From assembly GCF_009708005.2 (NCBI RefSeq), contig NZ_CP052757.1, forward strand, positions 310,001 to 374,000: 64,000 nucleotides of DNA, given 5' to 3'. The notes beneath the pieces are model-generated. The model worked only from the letters and a program-made list of their open reading frames with translations. It was not told the origin of the DNA and searched no databases. Of the stretch, positions 25,337 to 34,582 are shown piece after piece. The translations under genes and the position numbers were made by a program. The stretch comes from Cellulosimicrobium protaetiae (lineage in GTDB: Bacteria; Actinomycetota; Actinomycetes; Actinomycetales; Cellulomonadaceae). Within the stretch, counting starts at the first letter, position 1; each line of letters starts with the position of its first letter.

Positions 25337-27807
25337 CGTCTCGTCCTCTCGCCCCTGCCCGCGTGGTCCGCGGGCCAGTCCTCAGGTTTGCCTCCGTGTC
25401 CCGACGCGTCCTCACCCCGTGGGTGTGAGATCGCGCGGTGCGCCTCTCGTCCGGCGCTGCCCGCGGGCGGCAGGTACTCCACGTGCACGGCGTCGATGCG
25501 CCCGTCGAGCGCGAACGGCATGCGGTCCGCGTAGGCGCGCGAGACCGGTCCGCCGTACGCCCGCCCGACGTCGAGGCAGTCGTTCGCGGAGAACAGCAGC
25601 GCCGCGCTCACGGGTACCGTCCCCGTCCCGACCTCCTCGCCGTCGACCCGCAGCACGACCCGGAGCGGGCCTCCCGGCCGGGGCTCCACGTACGTCGTCT
25701 CGATCTCCACGACGTGGTCCCCCGCCGCGAGCGGTGAGGCCGACCGGACGACGGTCCGCTGGATCAGGAAGAGGTTGTACTCGTAGGTGAGGACGCCGTC
25801 GAGCAGGAAGCACGTGAGACCACCTCCCGAGCCGCCGAGCTTGTAGAGCACGCCGTCCGCGGCATCGGGCACGGTGAGGCGGATCTCGACCAGGTTGGGC
25901 CGGTTGCCGAGCGCCGGGGCGCAGAACTCCGGGACGCGCACCGTGTCTCCCGCGAAGTCCCACGCCGTGTACGGCGGGCTGATCCGGTCCTCGGGGTGCA
26001 TGGCGACCACCCAGAGGCCGCCGCCGACGGGCAGCACGTCGTTGCGCGCCGCCTCGATCGCGAAGAGCTCCCTGAGCTCGGCGAGCTTCTCCGGGTGCTC
26101 GGCGGCGAGGTCGTGCGCCTGGCTCCAGTCCTCGTCGAGGTGGTACAGCTCCCACGGGTCGTGGTCCGGGGTCCAGGTGTGGATCCCGGGCGGCATCCCC
26201 TGCACCCACGGAAGCCGTGGGCCGGTCGCCGAGGCCATCCAGCCGTCGGCGTAGATCGAGCGGCTGCCCATGATCTCGAAGTACTGCGTCCGACGGCGGC
26301 CCTCGGCCCCGGCGTCGTCGATCGAGTAGGCGAAGCTCGTCCCGTCGATCGGGTCCTGCGGGACGCCGTTCACCGTCTCGGGGTGGGAGATGCCGAGGAT
26401 CTCGTAGAGCGTCGGCACGAGGTCGACGACGTGGTGGAACTGCGTGCGCGGCACCGGGTCGGGCTCGATGCGCCCCGGCCAGCTCACGAACATCGGGTTC
26501 CGCGTGCCCCCGAGGTGGGACGCGAGGAGCTTCATGCCCTGGTAGGGCGACGACCCGGCCCACGCCCACGCCGCGTGGTACTGGTTGTCCGTCGCGGGCG
26601 TGCCGAGCGCGTCGAGCCCGCCGAGCTCCTCGAGCGCCGCGATGTGCTGCTCGACGGTCGACGGGATCCCGTTCTGGGCGAGCAGCTCGCTGATCGTCCC
26701 GTTCTGCCCCTCGCCCGACGAGCCGTTGTCGCCCCAGACGTAGACGACGATCGTGTCGTCGCCGTAGCCGAGCCGCTCGACCTCGTCGAGCAGGCGCCCG
26801 GCCTGCACGTCGGCGTGCTCGCCGAACCCCGCCGCGACCTCCATGAGCCGCGCCTGGAACGCCTTCTGGTCGTCGGGGATCTCGTCCCACCCGGCGAGGC
26901 TCTCGGGCCGGGGCGTGAGCTCGGCGTCCTCGGGCACCCAGCCCGCCGCCTTCGCGCCCGCGAGCGCCCGCTCCCGGTAGACGTCCCACCCGTCGTCGAA
27001 CGCCCCGGCGTACCTGTCCGCCCACTCCTTCATGACGTGGTGCGGCCCGTGCAGCGCGCCGGTCGCCCAGTAGACGAAGAACGGCTTGTCCGGCGCGTTC
27101 GCCTTGTGCTCGCGCAGCCAGCGCATCGCGTCGTCGGCGATGTCCTCGCTGAGGTGGTACCCCTCCTCCGGGGTCTTCGGCGGCAGCGTCGGGACCGTGT
27201 TGCGGACGAGGTGCGGCTCGTACTGCGACGCCTCGCCCGCGAGGAAGCCGTAGAAGTACTCGAACCCGTACCCGGTGGGCCACCGGTCGAACGGGCCGGA
27301 CGACGTCGTCTCCTCCGCCGGCGTGTTGTGCCACTTGCCCCACGCGCCCGTCGCGTAGCCGTACTGGCGCAGCACCTCGGCGATCGTCGCGCTGCTCTTC
27401 GGGATGTGGCCTGAGTACCCGTCCCAGTCGTTCGCGAGCTCGGCGATCTGCCCGTTGCCGACGCGGTGGTGGTTGCGCCCGGTGAGCAGGGAAGCGCGGG
27501 TCGGGGAGCACATCGCGGTCGTGTGGAACCGGTTGTACCCGATGCCGTTCGCACGGACCCGGTCGAGCGTCGGGGTGCGCACGGCGCCGCCGAGCGTCGT
27601 GGGGAGCGCGGGACCGGCGTCGTCGATGAGGATCACGACGATGTTCGGCGCGTCCGCCGGCAGGTGTCGCTCGGGTGGTCGCGGGGAGTACGTGGACTCC
27701 TGGATCGTCCGTCCGGCGACGCTCCCGGAGCGACGCGGCGGGAAGGGCAGGGACCGCTCTGCGGGCAGCGGCGGTCCGACGACCGTCCGTCGGGGCTCGT
27801 CACTCAT
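25333..27807 (-). CDS. arylsulfatase-type sulfatase
   Basis: Large sulfatase of 824 residues. The active-site sequence CSPTRASLLTGR begins at residue 100, and its Cys is the one converted to formylglycine by the formylglycine-generating enzyme. IVVILIDDAG (metal ligands) precedes it and FVYWATGALHGPHH and YVWGDNGSSGEG carry later metal and sulfate ligands. A long C-terminal region (beyond about 560) adds a beta-rich domain. No signal peptide is evident at the chosen ATG (MSDEPRR, after AGGAGAGG), so it appears cytosolic. It opens the five-gene operon. The substrate is unknown. Confidence 0.88.
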   Translation of the reverse strand: MSDEPRRTVVGPPLPAERSLPFPPRRSGSVAGRTIQESTYSPRPPERHLPADAPNIVVILIDDAGPALPTTLGGAVRTPTLDRVRANGIGYNRFHTTAMCSPTRASLLTGRNHHRVGNGQIAELANDWDGYSGHIPKSSATIAEVLRQYGYATGAWGKWHNTPAEETTSSGPFDRWPTGYGFEYFYGFLAGEASQYEPHLVRNTVPTLPPKTPEEGYHLSEDIADDAMRWLREHKANAPDKPFFVYWATGALHGPHHVMKEWADRYAGAFDDGWDVYRERALAGAKAAGWVPEDAELTPRPESLAGWDEIPDDQKAFQARLMEVAAGFGEHADVQAGRLLDEVERLGYGDDTIVVYVWGDNGSSGEGQNGTISELLAQNGIPSTVEQHIAALEELGGLDALGTPATDNQYHAAWAWAGSSPYQGMKLLASHLGGTRNPMFVSWPGRIEPDPVPRTQFHHVVDLVPTLYEILGISHPETVNGVPQDPIDGTSFAYSIDDAGAEGRRRTQYFEIMGSRSIYADGWMASATGPRLPWVQGMPPGIHTWTPDHDPWELYHLDEDWSQAHDLAAEHPEKLAELRELFAIEAARNDVLPVGGGLWVVAMHPEDRISPPYTAWDFAGDTVRVPEFCAPALGNRPNLVEIRLTVPDAADGVLYKLGGSGGGLTCFLLDGVLTYEYNLFLIQRTVVRSASPLAAGDHVVEIETTYVEPRPGGPLRVVLRVDGEEVGTGTVPVSAALLFSANDCLDVGRAYGGPVSRAYADRMPFALDGRIDAVHVEYLPPAGSAGREAHRAISHPRGEDASGHGGKPEDWPADHAGRGERTRR

Positions 27808-27957
27808 CGTGCCTCTCCTGTCTGTCCAGGACCTCACGGGCGGCGCGGGCACGGCCTCGCCGACGACGCGTCGACCGTAGGTCCGCCGCCGCCGGGAGGG
27901 CATCACGCAGATCGCGCGAACGGCGCCGCGGTGGTTCGCCCCGGCACCGGGCGGCGG

Positions 27958-30192
27958 TCAGCTTCCGAGCAGACCGAGCGTGACGGCGCGCTCGACGGCG
28001 GCGCCGCGGGTCGTGGCGCCGAGCTTGCGGTAGATCGCGCCGACCTGCGTGCTCACGGTGTTCCGGGAGACGAAGAGCCGGCGGCCGATCTCCGCCATCG
28101 TGAGGTGGGTCTGCAGGTAGGGCAGCAGCCGGAGCTCGGCCGGGGTGAGCGGCGGGGCGCCGCGCGTCGCCGCGACGGTCTCGAGGCGGGCCCGGAAGGC
28201 TGTGACCTCGCCCGCCAGCAGCCCGACGCGCGGGCGGCGGCGCAGCACCTCGGCCGCCTCGGCGGCGAGGTGCGCCGCCGTCGTGCGGTCGCCGAGGGCG
28301 AGGCACGCGTAGCCGAGCTGGAGCCGGACGCGCAGCGCGAGGAACGGCATGACGTACGTGCAGGGCACCCGGGCGCGCATCCCGCGCGCGACGAACCGCT
28401 CCGCCGCCGTGCGCTCGCCGCGGTGGGCGGCGACGCGGGCGCGCACGGCCAGCGCGATGGCGGTCGTGGAGTAGCCCTCCATGTGGTGGTCGTCGACCGT
28501 GTCGACCGCGGCGCGCGCGTGGCTCTGCGCGTCGTCCCACCGCCCGTCGTCCAGCGCGAGGACGGCGAGCTCCGCCTCGCTGAGCAGCACCGAGTCCGGG
28601 TTCCCCGCCTCGGCGCCGCAGGCCACGGCCTCGACGAACGCCTCGCGCGCCGCGTCCCGGTCGCCCACCATCAGGTGGGCCGAGCCCAGGAGGTGGAGCG
28701 CCTGGTCGCGCCACGAGCTCCACACGGGCTCGTGCTCGACGGCGTAGGCCGCGCACGCGAGGGACGCCTCCGGGCCGTCGAGGCACATGGCCGCCCGCAC
28801 CTGGCACCGGGCGGACTCGAGCGCGACGCGGTCCTCCTCGGGGAAGAGGGAGGCGTCGAAACCCTCCAGGACGGCAGCCCACCGCTCGGCCGTCGAGGAC
28901 TCGCCGAGCAGCAGCGCGCGCCACGCGGCGACGACCGTGAGCTCGGGGAGCGCCTCGACCACGGCCTCGCCGAGGGTGTCGAGCCAGCGCGTCACGACGG
29001 CCACCCCGCCCTCCTGGTACGTCGGCAGCGCGAGGCGCCCGACGAGGACCGCCGCCTCCTCCACGTCGCCTGCCGCGAGCAGGTGCTCGACCGCCCGGGC
29101 CTCCAGCCCCTCCTCGACGTGCCAGGCGGCGGCGCGGCGGTGGAGCGGCGCGACGGCGGCGGGCTCGACCCGGTCGAGCTCCGCGAGCAGGAACTCGCGG
29201 AACAGCGCGTGGTAGCGGAACCAGCCGCGGTGGTGGTCGAGCGGGACGAGGAACAGGTTCGCGTCCTCCAGCTCGCGCAGCCGCTCCGCGGCGTCGGAGG
29301 TGCCGAGCACGGCGTCGCACGTCGCCGCCGAGAGCTGGTCGAGCACGGCCGTGGCGCGCAGGAAGTGCTGCGTCCGCGCGGGGAGGAGGGTCATGCACTC
29401 GCGGTACAGGTAGTCGGCGACGAACCGGTCGGTCCCCATGAGGGACGCCGGGTCCTCGCCGTCGCGCACGAGCAGCGCGCAGAGGAAGACGCCCGTCGGC
29501 CAGCCCTCGCACCGCTCGACCACGCGGTCCAGCGCCTCGCCCTGCTCGACCCCCGCGGCGCGGAAGATCTCGCGCGCGCCGGCCGCGTCGACCCGCAGGT
29601 CGTCGGGGCCGATCTCGACGAGGTCACCCTCCACGCGCCGCCGCGCGTCGTGCCCGGGCGCGCGACGGCTCGCGAGCACGACCTGCGACCCCGGCGGGAC
29701 GCCGCCGAGCACGATCTCGAGCGCGTCCCGGCAGGCCTCCGACCCCGCCTCGTGCAGGTCGTCGACGAACAGCACGAACGGCGTGCGCGTACGGGCCAGC
29801 GCCGACGCGAGCAGGGGTGCGGACCTCCCGAGCATCGCCGCGCCCGTGCCGCGCATCTCCGCCGCGACGGCCCCGACGTCGGACGAGAACGGGGTGCAGG
29901 CGAGCGCGAGGAGGGTGAGGAGGGCGCCGGGGTCGTCGTCGAGCCGATCGAGGCCGACCCACGCGACCGCGCGGTCCTCGACGCTCGCCCACTCCGCGAG
30001 CATGGTCGTCTTGCCGTAGCCCGGCGGAGCCGTCACCACGACGAGCCGCGCGCCGTCCCGCCGCGCCCGGTCGACGAGAGCGCGCCGGGAGACCGCGCCC
30101 CGGCGCGGCGCCGGCGGCTCGACCTTGCCCGCGAGCAGCGCCGTGCTGAGATCCGGTCGCGCGGTGACCGCCTGACGGCTCCCGTCGGACAC
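27958..30192 (-). CDS. MalT-like LuxR-family (LAL) transcriptional regulator
   Basis: A 744-residue ATP-dependent regulator. The N-terminal STAND NTPase has Walker A APPGYGKTTML near residue 55 and FVLFVDDLHEAG as Walker B. A long run of TPR-like helices follows, and the C-terminal LuxR helix-turn-helix reads LTPAELRLLPYLQTHLTMAE then RRLFVSRNTVSTQVGAIYRKL. The start is a GTG. It lies 150 bases upstream of the sulfatase operon on the same strand and is its most likely activator; ligand unknown. Confidence 0.87.
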   Translation of the reverse strand: MSDGSRQAVTARPDLSTALLAGKVEPPAPRRGAVSRRALVDRARRDGARLVVVTAPPGYGKTTMLAEWASVEDRAVAWVGLDRLDDDPGALLTLLALACTPFSSDVGAVAAEMRGTGAAMLGRSAPLLASALARTRTPFVLFVDDLHEAGSEACRDALEIVLGGVPPGSQVVLASRRAPGHDARRRVEGDLVEIGPDDLRVDAAGAREIFRAAGVEQGEALDRVVERCEGWPTGVFLCALLVRDGEDPASLMGTDRFVADYLYRECMTLLPARTQHFLRATAVLDQLSAATCDAVLGTSDAAERLRELEDANLFLVPLDHHRGWFRYHALFREFLLAELDRVEPAAVAPLHRRAAAWHVEEGLEARAVEHLLAAGDVEEAAVLVGRLALPTYQEGGVAVVTRWLDTLGEAVVEALPELTVVAAWRALLLGESSTAERWAAVLEGFDASLFPEEDRVALESARCQVRAAMCLDGPEASLACAAYAVEHEPVWSSWRDQALHLLGSAHLMVGDRDAAREAFVEAVACGAEAGNPDSVLLSEAELAVLALDDGRWDDAQSHARAAVDTVDDHHMEGYSTTAIALAVRARVAAHRGERTAAERFVARGMRARVPCTYVMPFLALRVRLQLGYACLALGDRTTAAHLAAEAAEVLRRRPRVGLLAGEVTAFRARLETVAATRGAPPLTPAELRLLPYLQTHLTMAEIGRRLFVSRNTVSTQVGAIYRKLGATTRGAAVERAVTLGLLGS

Positions 30193-30223
30193 TCCAGCAG
30201 ACTAGGAGCGGCCCGCCGGGCCC

Positions 30224-30619
30224 TCAACCGGGACCGGGGAAATCACCCGGTACGCCCGGCGTCGTCCGGGGGGTCCCGACGGGCATGCCGGACCCGGCAG
30301 GTTCGTCGTCCCATCCCTCGACGGGTTCGAGGCCGAGCGCGAGCGCGACCCGAGGTGCCGCCGCCACCACGCGCGGCAGCCCGACGAGGGGGACCACCGC
30401 CGCGAGCACCCCGACCACCTCGGCGGCGTCGACGCCGGCCTCGACCGCCGCGTCGATCTCGGCGCCGTACGTGGGGACCGGCGCCCCGACCGCGACGGTG
30501 GCCGCGATCCGCACGAGGGCGCGCTCCCGCCTGGAGAGCGCGTCGTCACCCAGCCCGGCGCCGTCGGCGAGGCGCTCCTCGTTGATCGTGAGCCGCCGGA
30601 GCACTTCCGCGTGGTCCAC
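30224..30619 (-). CDS. carboxymuconolactone decarboxylase-family protein (AhpD-like)
   Basis: A 131-residue CMD-fold protein: RRERALVRIAATVAVGAPVPTYGAEIDAAVEAGVDAAEVVGVLAAVVPLVG in overlapping helices is the family pattern. The Cys-x-x-Cys/His pair of peroxidase-active AhpD is not visible, so it is probably not a peroxidase. The GTG at VDHAEVL is chosen because AAGGTGG precedes it at ten bases; a longer frame begins with a basic, low-complexity stretch. It lies 31 bases before the LuxR gene and may be cotranscribed. Confidence 0.72.
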   Translation of the reverse strand: MDHAEVLRRLTINEERLADGAGLGDDALSRRERALVRIAATVAVGAPVPTYGAEIDAAVEAGVDAAEVVGVLAAVVPLVGLPRVVAAAPRVALALGLEPVEGWDDEPAGSGMPVGTPRTTPGVPGDFPGPG

Positions 30620-30799
30620 GCCGACCACCCCACCTTTCCGACGCGGGCCCGGTCCGGGCCGGCGGGCCCGGGCCTGTCCCCCTGCCCGATCGCCCTTCCC
30701 CGCCAGCATGACGACGGCACGGCGCGGGGTCGTCACACAGAACGCATGACGGCCACGAGGGGTGGGACCGGTCCTCGCCTCGCGGCGGTGTCGCGGTGG

Positions 30800-31309
30800 T
30801 CAGGCCGACGCGTAGTGCGCGGCGAGCAGGTCGTAGCCGTCCCAGACGTCGTCCCAGGATCGCCCGTCGGCGTAGCGGTCGAGCGTGTCGAGGATGACGT
30901 GCCAGCCGATCGTGAACTCGGTGGCCGGCTCGCGGAGCACCTCGCGGTGCGTGAGGTGCAGCCGCGTCCCGGACCCCGAGGGCTCGAGGTGCCAGGTGAC
31001 GGCCGAGACCGGCAGCCCTTCCCAGCGCCAGGTGTGCTCCAGCTCTGCGGTGGGGTCGGACGCGCTCGGGGCGCGCACCGAGGTCACCTCGCCCGTCGCG
31101 GACCCCTCCTCGCCGAAGTCGTAGCGGACCTCGCCCCCGACGCGCGGATCGATGCGGCTGCCGGGCATCCAGACCCCCAGCTTCTCCGGATCGGTCAGGG
31201 CGGCCCAGACGCGGTCCACCGGATGATCGAGGACACGGTCGAACCGGATGCGGAAGGTCCCGTCCGTGCCGATGCCGAGCGTCCCGGCACCCGTGGGTGT
31301 CGTCGTCAT
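30800..31309 (-). CDS. SRPBCC/AHSA1-family protein
   Basis: A 169-residue protein of the START/Bet v1-like fold (activator of Hsp90 ATPase homologue family): RFDRVLDHPVDRVWAALTDPEKLGVWMPG at the front and TIGWHVILDTLDRY near the end. It probably binds a hydrophobic ligand; function otherwise unknown. Its ATG overlaps the stop of the ArsR gene (ATGA), the standard ArsR-SRPBCC pair in actinobacteria. Confidence 0.85.
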   Translation of the reverse strand: MTTTPTGAGTLGIGTDGTFRIRFDRVLDHPVDRVWAALTDPEKLGVWMPGSRIDPRVGGEVRYDFGEEGSATGEVTSVRAPSASDPTAELEHTWRWEGLPVSAVTWHLEPSGSGTRLHLTHREVLREPATEFTIGWHVILDTLDRYADGRSWDDVWDGYDLLAAHYASA

Positions 31310-31611
31310 ATCTCTCCTTCGTCCAGTGCCGACTCCAGGGAGTCGAGCACGCGTTCCCAGCGCGATGCCTGGGCGGTGAGCCAGTCGCCGGCCTCGGTCA
31401 ACGCCTCCGGGCGCAGCGAGTAGATGCGGCGCGTCCCCGCCCGCCGCACGTCGAGCACCCCGCCGCCGACGAGGATGCCGAGGTGCTGGGAGACGGCGGG
31501 TCTGCTCGAGTCGAAGTGCACGGCGATCTCGCCCGCGCTGAGCGGGCCCCCGGCCAGGAGCTCCACCACGCGGCGTCGGCTGGGATCTGCGAGGACGTCG
31601 AGCGCGGACAT
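31306..31611 (-). CDS. ArsR-family transcriptional regulator
   Basis: A 101-residue winged-helix repressor: ALDVLADPSRRRVVELLAGGPLSAGEIAVHFDSSRPAVSQHLGILV spans the helix-turn-helix. No Cys-rich metal site is seen, so the signal is probably not arsenite or zinc. The ATG (MSALDVL) is preceded six bases upstream by TACGCT, suggesting a leaderless transcript; an in-frame GTG six bases earlier is a less likely start. It is coupled to the SRPBCC gene. Confidence 0.87.
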   Translation of the reverse strand: MSALDVLADPSRRRVVELLAGGPLSAGEIAVHFDSSRPAVSQHLGILVGGGVLDVRRAGTRRIYSLRPEALTEAGDWLTAQASRWERVLDSLESALDEGEI

Positions 31612-31620
31612 GGCCACAGC

Positions 31621-31636
31621 GTAAGCGGATGCTTAC
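31621..31636. promoter_or_regulatory. inverted repeat over the ArsR promoter
   Basis: GTAAGC-GGAT-GCTTAC, a perfect 6-base inverted repeat that overlaps the likely -10 box (TACGCT on the minus strand) of the ArsR-SRPBCC operon. This is the usual place for an autoregulatory ArsR site. Confidence 0.6.
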
Positions 31637-31768
31637 AGATGTGCCACCCCTCGCGTCCGCGCTGGTTGCGAGCGAGCCGCCGACGGCCCAGCCTGGAGAA
31701 GGTCCGGGACCGGGCCGACGGCGGCCCAGCCGGGAGCGGGCCGTCGCGACGTCGACCGAGGAGGCCGC

Positions 31769-32926
31769 ATGACCAGCACCCGCCCTGCTCCCGAGGCGGA
31801 GCCGTCACCCGGTGACCGTCCCGCGCCCGACGCCGACGTCAAGCCCGGCTCCCCCACCGACCTGCACCGGCCGTCGTGGGGGTTCGCCCTCAAGGGCGCG
31901 GTGCGCGAGTTCATGGACGACCAGTGCACCGACCTCGCGGCGGCGCTGACGTACTACGCCGTGCTCGCGGCGGCGCCCGCGCTCCTCGCGCTCGTGTCGA
32001 TCCTCGGGCTCGTCGGCGACGGCGAGAAGGCGGTCGACTCGGTCCTCACGAGCGTCGAGGGCGTGGTGCCCTCGACGACCCTCGACATGATCCGGCCGCT
32101 CGTCGAGCAGGCCGCGAACACCGACCGCGCGGGGTTCGCGCTCGTCATCGGTGTCGTGCTGGCCCTGTGGTCCGCGTCGGGGTACGTGGGGGCGTTCAGC
32201 CGGTCCATGAACCGCATCTACGAGGTCGAGGAGGGCCGCCCGATCTGGAAGCTGCGGCCGGTGATGCTCGGCGTGACGGTCGTCGTGGTGGTCCTCGCGG
32301 CGCTCGTCGTCGCGAGCCTCGTGCTCTCGGGCCCGATCGCCCGGCAGGTCGGCGAGCTCGTCGGGCTCGGGGACACGGCGATCGCCGTCTGGCAGGTCGC
32401 CAAGTGGCCGGTCGCGATCCTGCTCGTGGTGGTCCTCGTGGCACTGCTGTTCCACCTCACGCCCAACGTGAAGCAGCCACGGTTTCGGTGGGTCAGCCCG
32501 GGCGCGCTCCTCGCGATCCTCGTGTGGGCGCTCGCCTCCGCGGCGTTCGGGCTCTACCTGGGCAGCGGCCTCAGCAGCTACGGCGCGACGTACGGGACCC
32601 TGGCCGGCGTCATCATCTTCCTGCTGTGGCTGTGGATCACGAACCTCGCCCTGCTGCTCGGCGCCGAGCTCGACGCGGAGGTCGAGCGCAGCCGCGAGCT
32701 CCAGGGCGGGATCCCCGCGGAGGAACGCCTCCAGCTCCCGCCGCGCGACACGAGCGCGAGCGACAAGAAGGCGGCCAAGCGCGAGGAGGCCGTCGCCCAG
32801 GCGCGCGCCCTGCGCGAGAGCCGGGGCCGCTCGGCCGACTCGGACGGCTCCGACGACACGGACGGCTCCGACGGCACGGGCTCGGGGACCGGGACGGGAC
32901 GACGCACGCGCGACGACGCGTCGTGA
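31769..32926 (+). CDS. YihY/BrkB-family inner membrane protein
   Basis: A 385-residue membrane protein of the YihY family (once called ribonuclease BN). Six helices lie between about 45 and 310, with AAALTYYAVLAAAPALLALVS and LWSASGYVGAFSRSMNRIYEVEEGRP as family marks. A charged C-terminal tail with DGSDDTDGSDGTGSGTGTG repeats follows. Function is unsettled in the family. ATG after GAGGAGG. It is convergent with the MFS gene, 15 bases apart. Confidence 0.88.
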   Translation: MTSTRPAPEAEPSPGDRPAPDADVKPGSPTDLHRPSWGFALKGAVREFMDDQCTDLAAALTYYAVLAAAPALLALVSILGLVGDGEKAVDSVLTSVEGVVPSTTLDMIRPLVEQAANTDRAGFALVIGVVLALWSASGYVGAFSRSMNRIYEVEEGRPIWKLRPVMLGVTVVVVVLAALVVASLVLSGPIARQVGELVGLGDTAIAVWQVAKWPVAILLVVVLVALLFHLTPNVKQPRFRWVSPGALLAILVWALASAAFGLYLGSGLSSYGATYGTLAGVIIFLLWLWITNLALLLGAELDAEVERSRELQGGIPAEERLQLPPRDTSASDKKAAKREEAVAQARALRESRGRSADSDGSDDTDGSDGTGSGTGTGRRTRDDAS

Positions 32927-32941
32927 CCCCGGCGCCCTGGG

Positions 32942-34582
32942 CTACCGGGCGGGTGCCGGGTCGGGGATCTCGTCGGGCCGGTACCGGGGCAGCCGGCTCG
33001 CGGGCAGGATCGCCGTCGCGCTGACCCCGGCCAGGACGAGCAGCCCGATCTTCAGGGTGCCCAGGCGCGCCTCCTCGTTGAGCGCGACGGCGGCGTCCAC
33101 CTGGGCAGGCGTGGCGTCGGTGCCCGCGAGGACCGAGCGCAGGTCGTCGTTGCTCACGAAGTTCACCGTGTCGAGGTCGACCTGGGCGACGAGAGCGGGC
33201 GGCAGCTCGGGGTGCTCGACGACGGCGCGCCCGACGCTGAACGACAGGATCGTCACGAGCAGCGCCCCCGCGAGCGCGGTGCCGACCGCCGAGGCGAGGT
33301 TCTGCGTCGTGCCGCGGATCGAGCCGACGTCGCCGGCGAGCGTCTTGGGCGCAGCCGTGACGAGCACGTTGAACACGAGCGTCACCAGGGCGCCCTGCCC
33401 GACCCCGAAGACGACGAGGCCGAGGATCGTGGGCAGCGTCTCCCAGTTGTTCGTCACGACGAACGACAGCCAGAGCAGCGCGACGGTCGTCAGCGTGAAG
33501 CCGAAGACGCCGATCGTGCGCGGCGGGTAGCGCGTGTAGAAGCGCACGACGAGCGTCGCGGTGACGAACACGGTGAGGTTGAACGGCATCATCGCGAGCG
33601 CGGTGTCGAACGGCGTCCGACCCTGCACGATCTGGATGTACAGCGGGACGGTGAAGTTCAGCGCGGCCTCGAGCGCCACGACGACGAACATCGCGTAGAC
33701 CGCCGCGCGCTCGCTGGGGCGAGCGAGGACGGACAGGTCCACGAGCGGCACCTTGCCCGCCGCGGTGCGTCGCCTGGTCCACCAGAAGAACGTCTGCCCG
33801 AGCACGACGCCGAGCAGCACGAGCACCGGCGCGGGCGAGACCCCGACGAGGTCGAACGGCGCGCCCGGCGAGGCGAAGAACAGCCCCCAGGCGTTGAGGT
33901 TGTTGAACCCGAGGGTGAGCGCGACGACCGCCGCACCGATGAGCACCGCGGCGACGAGGTCGATCCTGATGCCGGGGTCGCCGCCGTCGGACCGCAGCCG
34001 GAAGCTGAGGACGAAGACGGCGACGGCGAGCGCCAGCACGATGACGAAGGTGGGTCGCCAGCCGATGAGCGTCCCGAGCGCGCCGCCGATGAAGAACGCG
34101 CTCATGCCCGACACCGCGCGGGCCGACCCGAGCGACCCGATCGCCGTCGCCTGCTGGGCTCCGCGGTAGTTCTCCGCGATGAGCGCGACCAGCGCCGGCA
34201 CGATGATCGCGGCCGAGGCCCCGGCGACGGCCTGGCCCGTGATCGCCCACCCCACGCTCGGGGAGAAGATCATGAGGAGCGCCGACCCGGCGAACGTCGC
34301 CACGACGACGCGGAAGATCGCGACCCACCCGACCCGCTGCCCGAGCTTCGCGCCGGTCATGACGAGCGCCGCGACCGCGAGGCCGTAGACGACGATCGTC
34401 GAGCTCGCGACGGTCGGCGGGACACCGAAGTCCTCGACCATCCCGCCCAGCGACACGGGCAGCGCCGCGACGTTGAACGACATGAGGACCTGGGCGAGGA
34501 AGAGCCCGACCATCGGGACCCACGACGTGCGGTCCTCGGTCGCCGGTGCGGCGGCGTCGTCGACGGCGTCACGAGTGCTCAT
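32942..34582 (-). CDS. MFS transporter (DHA2-like, about 14 helices)
   Basis: Major facilitator of 546 residues, with 12-14 hydrophobic segments. ALVMTGAKLGQRVGWVAIFR is the conserved loop between helices 2 and 3 (motif A region), and GASAAIIVPALVALIAENYRGAQQATAIG corresponds to motif C of drug:H+ antiporters. Its ATG overlaps the glutaminase stop (ATGA), so the two are made together. Export of an amine, amino acid or drug is possible; the coupling with glutaminase suggests a nitrogen compound, but this is inference. Confidence 0.85.
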   Translation of the reverse strand: MSTRDAVDDAAAPATEDRTSWVPMVGLFLAQVLMSFNVAALPVSLGGMVEDFGVPPTVASSTIVVYGLAVAALVMTGAKLGQRVGWVAIFRVVVATFAGSALLMIFSPSVGWAITGQAVAGASAAIIVPALVALIAENYRGAQQATAIGSLGSARAVSGMSAFFIGGALGTLIGWRPTFVIVLALAVAVFVLSFRLRSDGGDPGIRIDLVAAVLIGAAVVALTLGFNNLNAWGLFFASPGAPFDLVGVSPAPVLVLLGVVLGQTFFWWTRRRTAAGKVPLVDLSVLARPSERAAVYAMFVVVALEAALNFTVPLYIQIVQGRTPFDTALAMMPFNLTVFVTATLVVRFYTRYPPRTIGVFGFTLTTVALLWLSFVVTNNWETLPTILGLVVFGVGQGALVTLVFNVLVTAAPKTLAGDVGSIRGTTQNLASAVGTALAGALLVTILSFSVGRAVVEHPELPPALVAQVDLDTVNFVSNDDLRSVLAGTDATPAQVDAAVALNEEARLGTLKIGLLVLAGVSATAILPASRLPRYRPDEIPDPAPAR

